Positions 27,698 through 36,693 are shown, counted from the stretch's first letter. The stretch: 64,000 nucleotides of DNA from Vibrio maritimus (GCA_000755425.1 BBMT01000009.1:1-64000), one strand, 5' to 3'. Notes: generated from the letters alone by a model not told the origin. Made by a program: numbers and translations.

Positions 27698-28644
27698 ATG
27701 TTTCAGATAATGAAAGCAGACAAAACGATCGACTTTATGCGTTGGTCAAAAGTTGCGTTCGTACTATCCATTGTGATGATCGGTGCAGCTATTTTTACAC
27801 TGTCGACGAAGTGGCTTAACTGGGGCTAGACTTCACTGGCGGTACACTTATCGAGGTAGGCTTTGAACAGCCAGCAAACCTTGAGGAAGTCCGTTCAGCA
27901 CTAGATGCGAAAGGCTTTGGCGATGCTACAGTACAGAACTTCGGTTCTGCTCGCGATGTTATGGTTCGCCTGCGTCCTCGTGATGACATGCAAGCCGAGG
28001 CGCTGGGCAACCAGATTCTAGATGCTATTCGTGTCGGCACGGGTGAAGACGTTGAAATGCGTCGTATCGAGTTCGTTGGTCCAAATGTAGGTGATGAGCT
28101 TACAGAAGCGGGTGGTCTTGCGATCCTTGTGTCGCTCATCTGTATCTTGATCTACGTATCAGTGCGATTTGAATGGCGTTTGGCTGCAGGTGCGGTACTC
28201 GCGCTTGCGCACGACGTTATCATCACGCTGGGCATCTTCTCGCTTATGCAGATTGAAGTCGATTTGACTATCGTGGCAGCACTTCTAACGGTTGTTGGTT
28301 ACTCACTCAACGATACCATCGTTGTATTTGACCGTATCCGTGAGAACTTCCGCAAGATGCGTAAGGGTGAGCCAGCTGACATCATGAACAGCTCAATCAC
28401 GCAAACACTAAGCCGTACCTTGATTACGTCCGGTACTACCTTGTTCGTAGTTATCGCACTATTCACTCAAGGTGGTGCGATGATCCACGGCTTTGCGACT
28501 GCATTGCTATTGGGTATCACAGTCGGTACTTACTCTTCTATCTACGTAGCATCTGCGCTAGCTCTGAAACTGGGTATCCAGAAAGAGCACCTTATGCCGC
28601 CACAGATTGAAAAAGAAGGCGCTGAGTTTGATGAGATGCCATAA
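27698..28644 (+). CDS. secF: Protein translocase subunit SecF; one frame break
   Basis: Partner of SecD. ATG 27698 (MFQIMKADKTIDFMRWSKVA) begins a first membrane helix, then GLDFTGGTLIEVGFEQPA, the SecF signature. Later helices include VVGYSLNDTIVVFDRIRENF and SITQTLSRTLITSGTT. The frame breaks at G4 (27822-27825). Five G restore LNWGLDFTGG, giving 315 residues. It lies nine bases after secD. A terminator follows. Confidence 0.96.
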
Positions 28645-28665
28645 GGCAGATTGTTGGATTTGATG

Positions 28666-28695
28666 AAACGGCTCTGCATTTGCAGGGCCGTTTTT
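28666..28695 (+). terminator. Terminator of the yajC-secDF operon
   Basis: AAACGGCTCTGC and GCAGGGCCGTTT pair around ATTT with one G-T pair, followed by T5. Confidence 0.88.
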
Positions 28696-28784
28696 GTAAG
28701 TGATGTATTAAATGGTTACTAAAAAGCACTAGGCGCGTCTAGAATATTCAAATGCTTAAAACTAGAGCGTCAAATTCACTTTAT

Positions 28785-28815
28785 ATTCCTGAGGTAAGTT
28801 TGATTTTTCAGGAAT
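28785..28815 (+). promoter_or_regulatory. Hairpin covering the ribosome-binding site of the DUF5675 gene
   Basis: ATTCCTGA (28785-28792) and TCAGGAAT (28808-28815) are perfect inverted repeats around a 15-base loop. The right arm contains AGGA, the ribosome-binding sequence seven bases before the ATG at 28821. The hairpin could hold translation down until melted, or it could be part of an upstream operator. Confidence 0.45.
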
Positions 28816-28820
28816 GAATT

Positions 28821-29195
28821 ATGCAGTTGAAGTCTGTTGTGACAATAAGAAGAACAAAACAGTATGGGGATACAACGCTCGGGAATTTAAAGGTTGAAGG
28901 AACTGCAAAAAGTTGGTTTATCCTTGAACCTGGTGGTCCGGATTCTACATTGGAGGGTTCCGATAAACGGATACCTGAGGGGACTTATCTAGCTAAGTCT
29001 TACTTTTCTCTTAAACATAAAAGTGTCTATGAACTTCAGAATGTTTCGGGAAGAACTTTTATTCTTATTCACTCCGGTAATTACCATGATGATACGGAAG
29101 GGTGTTTGATGCCCGGAAAGTCTTGGGGACAGCATGGAAACGGAAACTATTATGTTGGAAATAGCAAAGCTGCTCTAAAAGAGATTTTTCTTTGA
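28821..29195 (+). CDS. DUF5675 family protein, possible peptidoglycan-acting enzyme
   Basis: A 124-residue protein that I place in DUF5675 from the conserved block ILIHSGNYHDDTEGCLMPGKSWG. It has no signal peptide. H84-S-G-N87 followed by T92-E-G-C95 resembles the active-site layout of YkuD/DUF2778 L,D-transpeptidases (H...G(N)...(S/T)xGC), but that relation is my inference. It sits between secF and suhB, genes that are normally adjacent in Vibrio, with a terminator on each side. By eye it is richer in A+T than its neighbours, suggesting acquisition. The next gene encodes a secreted protein and could be its immunity partner. DUF5675 proteins are also known from phages. Confidence 0.72.
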   Translation: MQLKSVVTIRRTKQYGDTTLGNLKVEGTAKSWFILEPGGPDSTLEGSDKRIPEGTYLAKSYFSLKHKSVYELQNVSGRTFILIHSGNYHDDTEGCLMPGKSWGQHGNGNYYVGNSKAALKEIFL

Positions 29196-29250
29196 TCGAT
29201 AATTCAAACAAGGTTGAGATCAAAATTATCAATAGCTTTGGGTCTAAATA

Positions 29251-29737
29251 ATGAAATTGTTTTTAGTATCTTGCCTGTTTATATTGTCCGCTACTGTAGA
29301 TGCTTCGTCTTACCGAAATGAGGCTAATTTTCAATGGTTTATACAAAACCATGACTATATCGATAGTGTGATAGAGGCTAATGATAGCGTTGCTTGATAC
29401 CTATCACTAGCATTATGTGGGAGATATGGAAAGCCCGAGATGGCGCTATTGGTGGTGAAATTTCTACCACTATGGCAAAGCTAACTATCGCAAAGCCTGG
29501 CTTGATGTTATCGATATTTGAGGAAAACCCTCATATGTTCAGAGATTGGCTTGATGAACTGCAATCGCCGATGTTTACTGACTTTTCTGGACATGAATTA
29601 GATGATCTAAATATCCTTCGAACTGATTTAATAGAAGTAATGACAGACTACTCGGAAAATGGTGATCCCAGCTCACTCAGTATGCCAAAGAAATTGAACG
29701 TCGGTTGATAGAGATTGAGGTTCGGGTGGTTGATTAA
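29251..29737 (+). CDS. Secreted/periplasmic hypothetical protein, possible immunity partner; two frame breaks
   Basis: I do not recognise the family. The start MKLFLVSCLFILSATVDASS is a good Sec signal peptide. The frame breaks near 29393 (one base missing before TTG ATA CCT; restores LIPITSIMWEIWKARDG) and at 29667-29669 (CCC for CCCC; restores ENGDPQLTQYAKEIERRLIE). The corrected product is about 162 residues, largely helical and acidic, ending IEIEVRVVD. It lies 55 bases after the DUF5675 gene on the same strand and before a terminator. A small exported protein directly after a possible cell-wall enzyme is the usual layout of periplasmic immunity genes; this is inference. Confidence 0.6.
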
Positions 29738-29761
29738 AAACGTAGTTTAAGTCGCACAAAA

Positions 29762-29786
29762 AAATCCCGACCATAGGTCGGGATTT
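29762..29786. terminator. Bidirectional terminator between the DUF5675 islet and suhB
   Basis: AAATCCCGACC and GGTCGGGATTT pair around ATA, with an A run before it that acts as a T run on the minus strand. Confidence 0.85.
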
Positions 29787-29843
29787 CAAATTCAGCTGTG
29801 ACGGGCTGTGCTTTCTTTGCAGAACTACTTAAGCTGTAAAAGA

Positions 29844-30647
29844 TTACTTAAGGATAGCTTCGTTACCGTTTTCACGGATGTGTTTTAGCATTGCTTTTAC
29901 ACCGCGTGCACTTGAAGCAACAACGTTACCAGACTTCATGTACTCAGTACTGCCAGAGAAGTCAGTTACGATAGCGCCAGCTTCACGAGCTATCAGTTCG
30001 CCTGCTGCCATGTCCCATGGTTTTAGACCAAGCTCGAAGTAACCGTCTAGACGACCTGCTGCAACATAACATAGGTCTAGAGCTGCAGAGCCAGCACGAC
30101 GGAAGTCAGAGCACTCGTTGAACATAGAAGACATGATCTTGAAGTAGCTTTCAGAATGTTGCTTCTGTTTGAATGGGAAGCCAGTACCGATAACAGTACC
30201 TTTGATATCTTTAAGCTGTTTTACACGGATACGTGCATTGTTAAGCTGAGCGCCAGCACCGCGTTGTGCAGTGAAAAGCTCGTTAACCATTGGGTCGTAA
30301 ACACATGCTACTTCTGTTTTGCCTTTGATGCGAACTGCAATAGACACAGAGAAAGTAGGAATGCCTTGAACGAAGTTAGTGGTGCCATCCAGTGGGTCGA
30401 TGATCCATTGTACGTCACTATCTTTACCTTCAATTAGGCCACCCTCTTCAGCAACGATGCTGTGGTCTGGGTATGAAGCTTGGATAGTGCTGATGATGAT
30501 TGCTTCGGCTTCTTTGTCTACGTTAGTAACAAAGTCATTAGTGCCTTTCTGTACTGACTCAATCTTATCAGTGTTTTCTAGTGATTTAGCAATATGGTTG
30601 CCCGCTTTACGCGCAGCGCGTATAGCGATGTTTAGCATTGGATGCAT
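29844..30647 (-). CDS. suhB: Inositol-1-monophosphatase SuhB
   Basis: A 267-residue enzyme of the inositol monophosphatase family. Metal and catalytic motifs are VAEEGG and WIIDPLDGTTNFVQGIPTFSVSI, with the second family signature at KPWDMAAGELIAREAGAIVTDFSG. In E. coli SuhB also joins the rRNA antitermination complex and assists ribosome assembly. Start ATG 30647 (MHPMLNIAIRAARKAG) matches the family. It is divergent from trmJ. Intact. Confidence 0.97.
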   Translation of the reverse strand: MHPMLNIAIRAARKAGNHIAKSLENTDKIESVQKGTNDFVTNVDKEAEAIIISTIQASYPDHSIVAEEGGLIEGKDSDVQWIIDPLDGTTNFVQGIPTFSVSIAVRIKGKTEVACVYDPMVNELFTAQRGAGAQLNNARIRVKQLKDIKGTVIGTGFPFKQKQHSESYFKIMSSMFNECSDFRRAGSAALDLCYVAAGRLDGYFELGLKPWDMAAGELIAREAGAIVTDFSGSTEYMKSGNVVASSARGVKAMLKHIRENGNEAILK

Positions 30648-30824
30648 ACGAATTTTCCCAACGGATGTTAAAGAACAAAAAGCGGCGCGAAGTATACCAA
30701 AGATTTGGCAAAAGGGAAGTGGTTATTTTTTGTGCTGTTAATTTTATGAATAGAAAGATCCTGACTACTTTAGTCAAGATTATGTTACCATTCTGCGATT
30801 GTGTAAAATGAGTGCAATGTGACA

Positions 30825-31556
30825 ATGCTAGACAACGTAAAAATCGTCCTGGTGGGGACTTCTCATTCTGGAAATATCGGCTCGGCTGCCCGAGCGATGA
30901 AGGTAATGGGACTAAGCCAGATGGTGCTTGTGGACCCTCAATGCGAGGTGGATTCTCAAGCGGTTGCGTTGGCAGCGGGTGCGAGTGATATAGCATTGGG
31001 TGCAAAAATCGTTTCGACTTTAGAAGAAGCGGTAGAAGATTGCGGCTTAGTGGTTGGTTCAAGTGCGCGCTCACGAACTCTAGATTGGCCGATGATTGAG
31101 CCACGTGAGTGCGGCAAGAAATTTGCGATTGAAGGCGAAAAGCACGCAGTCGCTTTGGTTTTTGGGCGCGAGCGTACCGGCTTAACCAATGATGAGCTGC
31201 AGCTGTGTCACTACCATACGTGTATTCCTGCAAACCCAGAATATAGCTCACTCAACCTTGCTATGGCGGTGCAAACACTAAGCTATGAAGTCAGAGTTGC
31301 GCATTTAGAGCGAGAAGCTCAGCAGTACTCTGAGCCAAGTGAAGTCGATTATCCACGCCACAAAGAGCTGGAATTATTCTACCAACACCTTGAAAAAGTC
31401 ATCATGGATACCCAGTTTATTTCTAAGGACAAGCCGGGTCTTGTGATGAACAAGTTGCGCAGAATGTTTAGTCGAACACGTCCTGAAGCGTCGGAAATCA
31501 ATACGTTGCGCGGAATTTTAACCTCCGTTGAAAAAGCAATAGGGGTTAAAAAATAA
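30825..31556 (+). CDS. trmJ: tRNA (cytidine/uridine-2'-O-)-methyltransferase TrmJ
   Basis: A SPOUT-class methyltransferase that 2'-O-methylates position 32 of several tRNAs using SAM. The start is taken at ATG 30825 (MLDNVKIVLVGTSHSGNIGSAARAM), aligning with E. coli MLQNIRIVLVETSHTGN. GTG 30819 gives two extra residues. The knotted SAM site is seen in ALVFGRERTGLTNDEL and CHYHTCIPANPEYSSLNLAMAVQ. 243 residues. It precedes iscR as in most gammaproteobacteria. Intact. Confidence 0.96.
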   Translation: MLDNVKIVLVGTSHSGNIGSAARAMKVMGLSQMVLVDPQCEVDSQAVALAAGASDIALGAKIVSTLEEAVEDCGLVVGSSARSRTLDWPMIEPRECGKKFAIEGEKHAVALVFGRERTGLTNDELQLCHYHTCIPANPEYSSLNLAMAVQTLSYEVRVAHLEREAQQYSEPSEVDYPRHKELELFYQHLEKVIMDTQFISKDKPGLVMNKLRRMFSRTRPEASEINTLRGILTSVEKAIGVKK

Positions 31557-31578
31557 CCATTTTCTTTTGTTGGGTTAA

Positions 31579-31628
31579 ATACCTGAGTGTTTTAGTCAAT
31601 TAAATACTTGACTAAAACACTCAGGTAT
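31579..31628 (+). promoter_or_regulatory. Two tandem IscR type-1 sites and the iscR promoter
   Basis: A 50-base element. Perfect 21-base arms (31579-31599 and 31608-31628) form a large inverted repeat. It is also two adjacent 25-base IscR type-1 sites (31579-31603 and 31604-31628). The right site, ATACTTGACT...CAGGTAT, departs from the E. coli consensus at one position by my comparison; the left has about three differences. TTGACT (31608-31613) inside the right site can serve as the -35, with AAATAT (31631-31636) 17 bases later as a weak -10. Holo-IscR would block it, giving feedback control of the isc operon as in E. coli. Confidence 0.85.
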
Positions 31629-31668
31629 GAAAATATTTATGCCACATAATCAATGTGGATAGTGTGAT

Positions 31669-32174
31669 ATGAGACTTACATCAAAAGGAAGATATGCAGT
31701 AACAGCGATGCTTGATGTCGCACTGCACTCACAGCAAAGCCCAGTACCTCTAGCGGACATCTCAGAACGTCAGGGTATCTCTTTGTCTTACTTAGAACAG
31801 CTGTTCTCCAACTTCGCAAAGCGGGTTTGGTGGCGAGTGTTCGTGGTCCAGGTGGTGGTTACCGCCTAGGTGCAGAAGCCAACGAGATTTCAATCGGTAC
31901 TGTCATCGCTGCAGTTGATGAGTCCGTTGATGCAACAAAATGCGCTGGCAAAGGAGATTGCCAAGGCGGTACACGTTGCCTCACACATACACTGTGGAGA
32001 GATCTAAGTTCTCGCATCAGTGACTTCCTAAACAACATCACTCTCGGTGAGCTGATGGTAGATAACGAAGTATTAGAAATTTCAGACCGACAAGACGTAG
32101 ATCTCGCGGTAAATCATGGGTTCTCAAGAAAAAGTACAAGCACCGCACCCATCGGAATCAATGTTCGCTCGTAG
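31669..32174 (+). CDS. iscR: Fe-S cluster assembly regulator IscR; one frame break
   Basis: An Rrf2-family repressor/activator binding [2Fe-2S]. The winged helix is at the N-terminus (MRLTSKGRYAVTAMLDVALH...ISLSYLEQLFS). Cluster ligands are the three cysteines of ATKCAGKGDCQGGTRC followed by LTHTLW. The frame breaks at AA (31810-31811). AAA restores SKLRKAGLVASVRGPGGGYR, giving 168 residues. It is autoregulated through the tandem sites upstream and heads the isc operon, with iscS 28 bases away. Confidence 0.96.
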
Positions 32175-32202
32175 TAGTGTCGCTTATACATTGGAGTAAA
32201 GA

Positions 32203-33417
32203 ATGAAACTGCCTATTTATCTAGACTACTCTGCCACTTGCCCTGTCGATCCAAGGGTTGCAGAAAAAATGGTTCAATACATGACAATGGACGGTACCTT
32301 TGGTAACCCAGCGTCACGTTCTCACCGTTTTGGTTGGCAAGCAGAAGAAGCAGTAGATAACGCTCGTGAACAGATCGCTGATCTGTTGAACGCAGACCCT
32401 CGCGAAGTCGTATTTACGTCTGGCGCTACTGAGTCTGACAACCTTGCTATTAAAGGTGCTGCGCACTTCTACAGCAAGAAAGGTAAGCACATCATCACGG
32501 TTAAGACTGAGCACAAAGCGGTTCTTGACCCATGCCGTCAGCTTGAGCGTGAAGGCTTCGAAGTGACCTACCTTGAGCCAGAATCAAACGGTATTGTTGA
32601 CCTAGCTAAGCTAGAGGCGGCAATGCGTGAAGACACAGTGCTTGTGTCAATCATGCACGTGAACAATGAAATCGGTGTTGTACAAGACATTACAGCTATC
32701 GGCGAGCTTTGCCGTAGCAAGAAAATCGTATTCCACGTAGACGCAGCGCAATCTGCAGGCAAACTGCCTATCGACGTTCAAGAAATGAAAGTCGATTTGA
32801 TTTCACTGTCTGCTCACAAAGTATACGGCCCTAAAGGTATTGGTGCGCTTTACGTGCGTCGTAAGCCACGTATTCGTTTAGAAGCGCAAATGCACGGTGG
32901 CGGTCATGAGCGTGGTTTCCGCTCAGGCACACTACCTACTCACCAAATCGTGGGTATGGGTGAAGCCTTTGCTGTGGCTAAGCAAGACATGCAGAAAGAT
33001 TACGACCACGCAAAAGCATTGCGTGACCGTCTACTAAACGGCGTTAAAGATCTTGAAGCTGTGACAGTGAATGGTGACCTAGAACAGCGCGTTCCACACA
33101 ACCTAAACGTAAGCTTTGCGTTTGTTGAAGGTGAGTCGCTGCTAATGTCGCTAAAAGATCTTGCAGTATCATCTGGTTCTGCATGTACATCAGCAAGTCT
33201 AGAGCCTTCATACGTGCTACGTGCACTAGGCCTAAATGATGAGCTTGCACACAGCTCGGTTCGCTTCTCTTTTGGTCGTTTCACCACAGAAGAAGACATC
33301 GACTTTGCGATTGAGCAGATCAGAACAGCAGTAAACAAATTACGTGACATGTCTCCTCTATGGGATATGTATAAAGAAGGGATTGACCTAGATACGGTCG
33401 AGTGGGCGCACCACTAA
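32203..33417 (+). CDS. iscS: Cysteine desulfurase IscS
   Basis: A PLP enzyme that removes sulfur from cysteine for Fe-S clusters and tRNA thiolation. 404 residues, starting MKLPIYLDYSATCPVDPRV. The PLP lysine is in SLSAHKVYGPKGIGALYVR and the catalytic cysteine loop in SSGSACTSASLEPSYVLRALG. The C-terminus SPLWDMYKEGIDLDTVEWAHH is the conserved IscU-binding tail. GGAGTAAAG precedes the ATG. Intact. Confidence 0.98.
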   Translation: MKLPIYLDYSATCPVDPRVAEKMVQYMTMDGTFGNPASRSHRFGWQAEEAVDNAREQIADLLNADPREVVFTSGATESDNLAIKGAAHFYSKKGKHIITVKTEHKAVLDPCRQLEREGFEVTYLEPESNGIVDLAKLEAAMREDTVLVSIMHVNNEIGVVQDITAIGELCRSKKIVFHVDAAQSAGKLPIDVQEMKVDLISLSAHKVYGPKGIGALYVRRKPRIRLEAQMHGGGHERGFRSGTLPTHQIVGMGEAFAVAKQDMQKDYDHAKALRDRLLNGVKDLEAVTVNGDLEQRVPHNLNVSFAFVEGESLLMSLKDLAVSSGSACTSASLEPSYVLRALGLNDELAHSSVRFSFGRFTTEEDIDFAIEQIRTAVNKLRDMSPLWDMYKEGIDLDTVEWAHH

Positions 33418-33450
33418 TCTCACGGAAGTAGAGGATTCGAGGAAGTTATT

Positions 33451-33831
33451 ATGGCGTATAGTGAAAAAGTAATTGACCACTATGAGAACCCGCGCAACGT
33501 AGGTTCATTTGATAAGAATGATCCGGCTGTGGGTAGTGGTATGGTTGGCGCACCAGCTTGTGGTGACGTAATGAAACTGCAGATCAAGGTGACGCCAGAA
33601 GGTATCATCGAAGATGCTAAGTTTAAGACCTACGGCTGTGGTTCAGCGATCGCATCAAGCTCGTTGGTTACAGAGTGGGTGAAAGGCAAGTCTATCGACG
33701 AAGCCGCAGCGATCAAGAACTCTGAAATTGCAGAAGAGTTGGAGTTGCCACCAGTGAAAGTTCACTGCTCAATTCTTGCTGAAGATGCAATCAAAGCAGC
33801 GGTTGCTGACTACAAGAAGAAGCACGACTAA
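33451..33831 (+). CDS. iscU: Fe-S cluster scaffold IscU
   Basis: A 126-residue scaffold on which clusters are built from IscS sulfur. The three ligand cysteines are in GAPACGDVMKLQI, TYGCGSAIASSS and VHCSILAEDAI. The LPPVK motif recognised by HscA precedes the last one. A GAGGAAG ribosome-binding site lies upstream. Intact. Confidence 0.98.
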   Translation: MAYSEKVIDHYENPRNVGSFDKNDPAVGSGMVGAPACGDVMKLQIKVTPEGIIEDAKFKTYGCGSAIASSSLVTEWVKGKSIDEAAAIKNSEIAEELELPPVKVHCSILAEDAIKAAVADYKKKHD

Positions 33832-33905
33832 ACTGCTTGGATAGCCAAGCCCTTTAGCTTTATTAAGACACAGTATCATCAAGAGAAACGAACAAAGGTT
33901 GTAGT

Positions 33906-34229
33906 ATGGCCATCTCAATGACAGACGCAGCAGCGAGCCGAGTTAAGACATTTTTAGATAATCGCGGCAAAGGTATTGGATTACGCCTTGGTGTAAAAAC
34001 CACAGGTTGCTCTGGTATGGCTTACGTTCTTGAGTTCGTGGATGATCTGGATGAAGGTGATTCAGTGTTTGAGCACTCAGGCGTGAAAGTGATCATCGAT
34101 GCTAAGAGCTTGGTTTATCTCGATGGCACAGAGCTCGATTATGTAAAAGAAGGCTTGAACGAAGGCTTTGAGTTCAACAACCCGAATGCGAAAGGCGAAT
34201 GCGGTTGTGGTGAAAGCTTTAATGTTTAA
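33906..34229 (+). CDS. iscA: Fe-S cluster assembly protein IscA
   Basis: A 107-residue A-type carrier that passes clusters to target apoproteins. The cysteines are in TGCSGMAYVLEFVDD and the terminal GECGCGESFNV. It starts MAISMTDAAASRVKTFLDN. It follows iscU by 74 bases. Intact. Confidence 0.97.
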   Translation: MAISMTDAAASRVKTFLDNRGKGIGLRLGVKTTGCSGMAYVLEFVDDLDEGDSVFEHSGVKVIIDAKSLVYLDGTELDYVKEGLNEGFEFNNPNAKGECGCGESFNV

Positions 34230-34285
34230 CCTTTGACGAGCTTGGCTGTGATATCGGCCAAGCTCATTAATTGCGAGTCAATGCT

Positions 34286-34801
34286 ATGAACCATTTCGAA
34301 TTATTTGGGCTACCTGTTCAGTTTCAGTTGGACGGTAGCCTTCTTTCTTCTCAGTTCCGAGAACTGCAAAAACGCTTTCACCCAGACAACTTTGCCACTG
34401 CCTCTGAGCGCGACCGCTTACTTGCGGTGCAAAAGGCAGCGCAAATCAATGATGCCTACGAAGTGCTGAAAAAGCCCATCTCTCGCGCCGAATACCTATT
34501 GGCCGAAAATGGTGTCGATATTCGTGCTGAGCAGCAAACATTGCAAGATCCACTGTTCTTAATGGAACAGATGGAACTTCGAGAAGAATTGGAAGATCTC
34601 GCGTCTTCAAGTGACCCTGAATTAGAACTTTTTGACTTTGAAGCCAAGGTCAGCAAAATGTTCAAGGTACAGTTATCAGAGTTAGAAGGTCAGCTTTCGC
34701 AAGCCGAATGGCCAGTCGCTGCTGATAGCGTTAGAAAACTAAAATTTATCGCCAAGTTGCAAAGTGAAATAGAACAGCTAGAAGATAAGCTGCTTGGTTA
34801 A
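34286..34801 (+). CDS. hscB: Co-chaperone HscB
   Basis: A J-domain co-chaperone for HscA in cluster release from IscU. The start at ATG 34286 (MNHFELFGLPVQFQLDGSLL) matches the family; the frame opens with a TTG 15 bases earlier. The J-domain HPD motif is in LQKRFHPDNFATASERDRLL. The C-terminal three-helix bundle binds IscU. 171 residues, intact. Confidence 0.96.
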   Translation: MNHFELFGLPVQFQLDGSLLSSQFRELQKRFHPDNFATASERDRLLAVQKAAQINDAYEVLKKPISRAEYLLAENGVDIRAEQQTLQDPLFLMEQMELREELEDLASSSDPELELFDFEAKVSKMFKVQLSELEGQLSQAEWPVAADSVRKLKFIAKLQSEIEQLEDKLLG

Positions 34802-34824
34802 TGGAAGCTCCCAAGGATATTTGA

Positions 34825-36675
34825 ATGGCATTACTTCAAATCGCAGAGCCGGGTCAAAGCTCCGCGCCACACGAACATAAACTGGCTGCGGGCATCGACT
34901 TAGGTACGACCAACTCCCTTGTCGCGACAGTAAGAAGTGGTGAAGCCGCGACATTACCAGATGCCAACGGCAATAAGATCCTCCCATCAGCGGTTCGCTA
35001 TGCGGATGACAGTATCACTGTCGGTATTGACGCTCGTGACAACGCAGCACTTGATCCTGTTAACACCATCATTTCTGTGAAGCGTCTACTCGGCCGCTCA
35101 CTTGCAGACGTTCAGACTCGTTACCCGTCAATGCCATATTCACTGACAGAAAGTGACAATGGCCTACCTGTCCTGCAAACCGCAGGCGGCGCAAAGAACC
35201 CGATTCAAGTTTCTTCTGACATTCTTAAAACGCTTGGTAAGCGCGCAGAAGAGTCCCTTGGTGGCGAGTTGGCTGGCGTGGTGATTACGGTGCCTGCGTA
35301 TTTCGATGATGCGCAGCGTCAAGGCACCAAAGATGCAGCAAACCTAGCGGGTATGCATGTTTTGCGTCTTCTTAACGAACCTACTGCTGCAGCCATTGCT
35401 TATGGGCTAGACAGTGGTCAAGAAGGCGTGATTGCGGTTTACGATTTAGGTGGTGGTACCTTCGATATCTCTATCCTGCGTTTATCGCGCGGTGTATTTG
35501 AAGTGCTAGCAACTGGCGGTGATTCAGCGCTGGGTGGTGATGACTTTGACCATCTCGTTGCCGACTACTTGCAGCAACAAGCAGGCAAGTCAGAGCTTAA
35601 CGCTCATGAGCAGCGTGAACTACTCGATGCGGCTACACAAGCGAAAATCGATCTCAGCCAAAATGATGTTGCGACTGTTAACGCTCTTGGTTGGCAAGGT
35701 GAACTGACGAAAGCTCAGTTCGAAGATCTAATTCGTCCACTTGTGAAGAAGACACTGCTTTCATGTCGTCGTGCATTGAAAGATGCTGAAGTCGATGCAG
35801 AAGACGTTCTAGAAGTTGTTATGGTTGGCGGTTCAACTCGCACACCACTGGTTCGTGAAATGGTTGGCGACTTCTTTGGTAAAACGCCACTGACTAGCAT
35901 CAATCCAGATGAAGTAGTAGCGATTGGCGCAGCGATTCAAGCGGACATTCTTGCAGGTAATAAGCCTGACTCAGAAATGCTGCTGTTGGATGTACTTCCA
36001 CTGTCATTGGGTATTGAAACTATGGGTGGTTTGGTCGAGAAGATCGTTCCACGCAACACCACAATTCCAGTGGCACGTGCCCAAGAATTCACCACATTCA
36101 AAGACGGCCAAACGGCGATGTCTGTGCACGTAGTGCAAGGTGAGCGTGAGATGGTGGACGACTGCCGTTCATTGGCTCGTTTTTCACTAAAAGGCATTCC
36201 TCCAATGGCGGCAGGTGCAGCTCATATCCGTGTAACGTACCAAGTCGATGCTGATGGTCTACTGTCCGTTACCGCGATGGAGAAGAGCACGGGTGTTCAG
36301 TCAGAAATTCAGGTGAAACCATCTTATGGTCTCAGCGATGATGAAGTGACCAACATGCTCAAAGACTCGATGACTTACGCCAAAGATGACATGTTAGCGC
36401 GTGCATTGGCCGAGCAGCGTGTTGAAGCGGATCGAGTGATTGAAGGTCTTATCGCCGCGATGCAAGCGGACGGTGATGCACTTCTAAACGAAGAAGAAAA
36501 ACAGGCATTGGTTAAAGCGATAGAAGCTCTGATTGAACTTCGTAATGGCGATGACGCCGATGCTATTGAACAAGGTATTAAAGACACTGATAAAGCGAGC
36601 CAAGAGTTTGCATCACGTCGAATGGACAAATCCATCCGTGAAGCTCTGGCGGGTCAATCAGTTGATAACATTTAG
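34825..36675 (+). CDS. hscA: Fe-S assembly chaperone HscA (Hsp70 type)
   Basis: A 616-residue specialised Hsp70. ATPase signatures are GIDLGTTNSLVATVRSG, VYDLGGGTFDISIL and VMVGGSTRTPLV. The substrate-binding domain begins after LLLDVLPLSLGIETMGGLVE and contains GIPPMAAGAAHIRVTYQVDA. It binds the LPPVK loop of IscU, assisted by HscB encoded just upstream. Intact. Confidence 0.98.
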   Translation: MALLQIAEPGQSSAPHEHKLAAGIDLGTTNSLVATVRSGEAATLPDANGNKILPSAVRYADDSITVGIDARDNAALDPVNTIISVKRLLGRSLADVQTRYPSMPYSLTESDNGLPVLQTAGGAKNPIQVSSDILKTLGKRAEESLGGELAGVVITVPAYFDDAQRQGTKDAANLAGMHVLRLLNEPTAAAIAYGLDSGQEGVIAVYDLGGGTFDISILRLSRGVFEVLATGGDSALGGDDFDHLVADYLQQQAGKSELNAHEQRELLDAATQAKIDLSQNDVATVNALGWQGELTKAQFEDLIRPLVKKTLLSCRRALKDAEVDAEDVLEVVMVGGSTRTPLVREMVGDFFGKTPLTSINPDEVVAIGAAIQADILAGNKPDSEMLLLDVLPLSLGIETMGGLVEKIVPRNTTIPVARAQEFTTFKDGQTAMSVHVVQGEREMVDDCRSLARFSLKGIPPMAAGAAHIRVTYQVDADGLLSVTAMEKSTGVQSEIQVKPSYGLSDDEVTNMLKDSMTYAKDDMLARALAEQRVEADRVIEGLIAAMQADGDALLNEEEKQALVKAIEALIELRNGDDADAIEQGIKDTDKASQEFASRRMDKSIREALAGQSVDNI

Positions 36676-36693
36676 ATCGAGGACTAAGTAGTC

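Noticed and set aside
6147..29737. Reading broken genes (pstS, ppx, ppk2, secD, secF and others) as pseudogenes or programmed frameshifts
   Set aside because: The breaks occur in homopolymers throughout the window, hit essential genes, and show no slippery-site plus pseudoknot pattern. Sequencing error explains them all.
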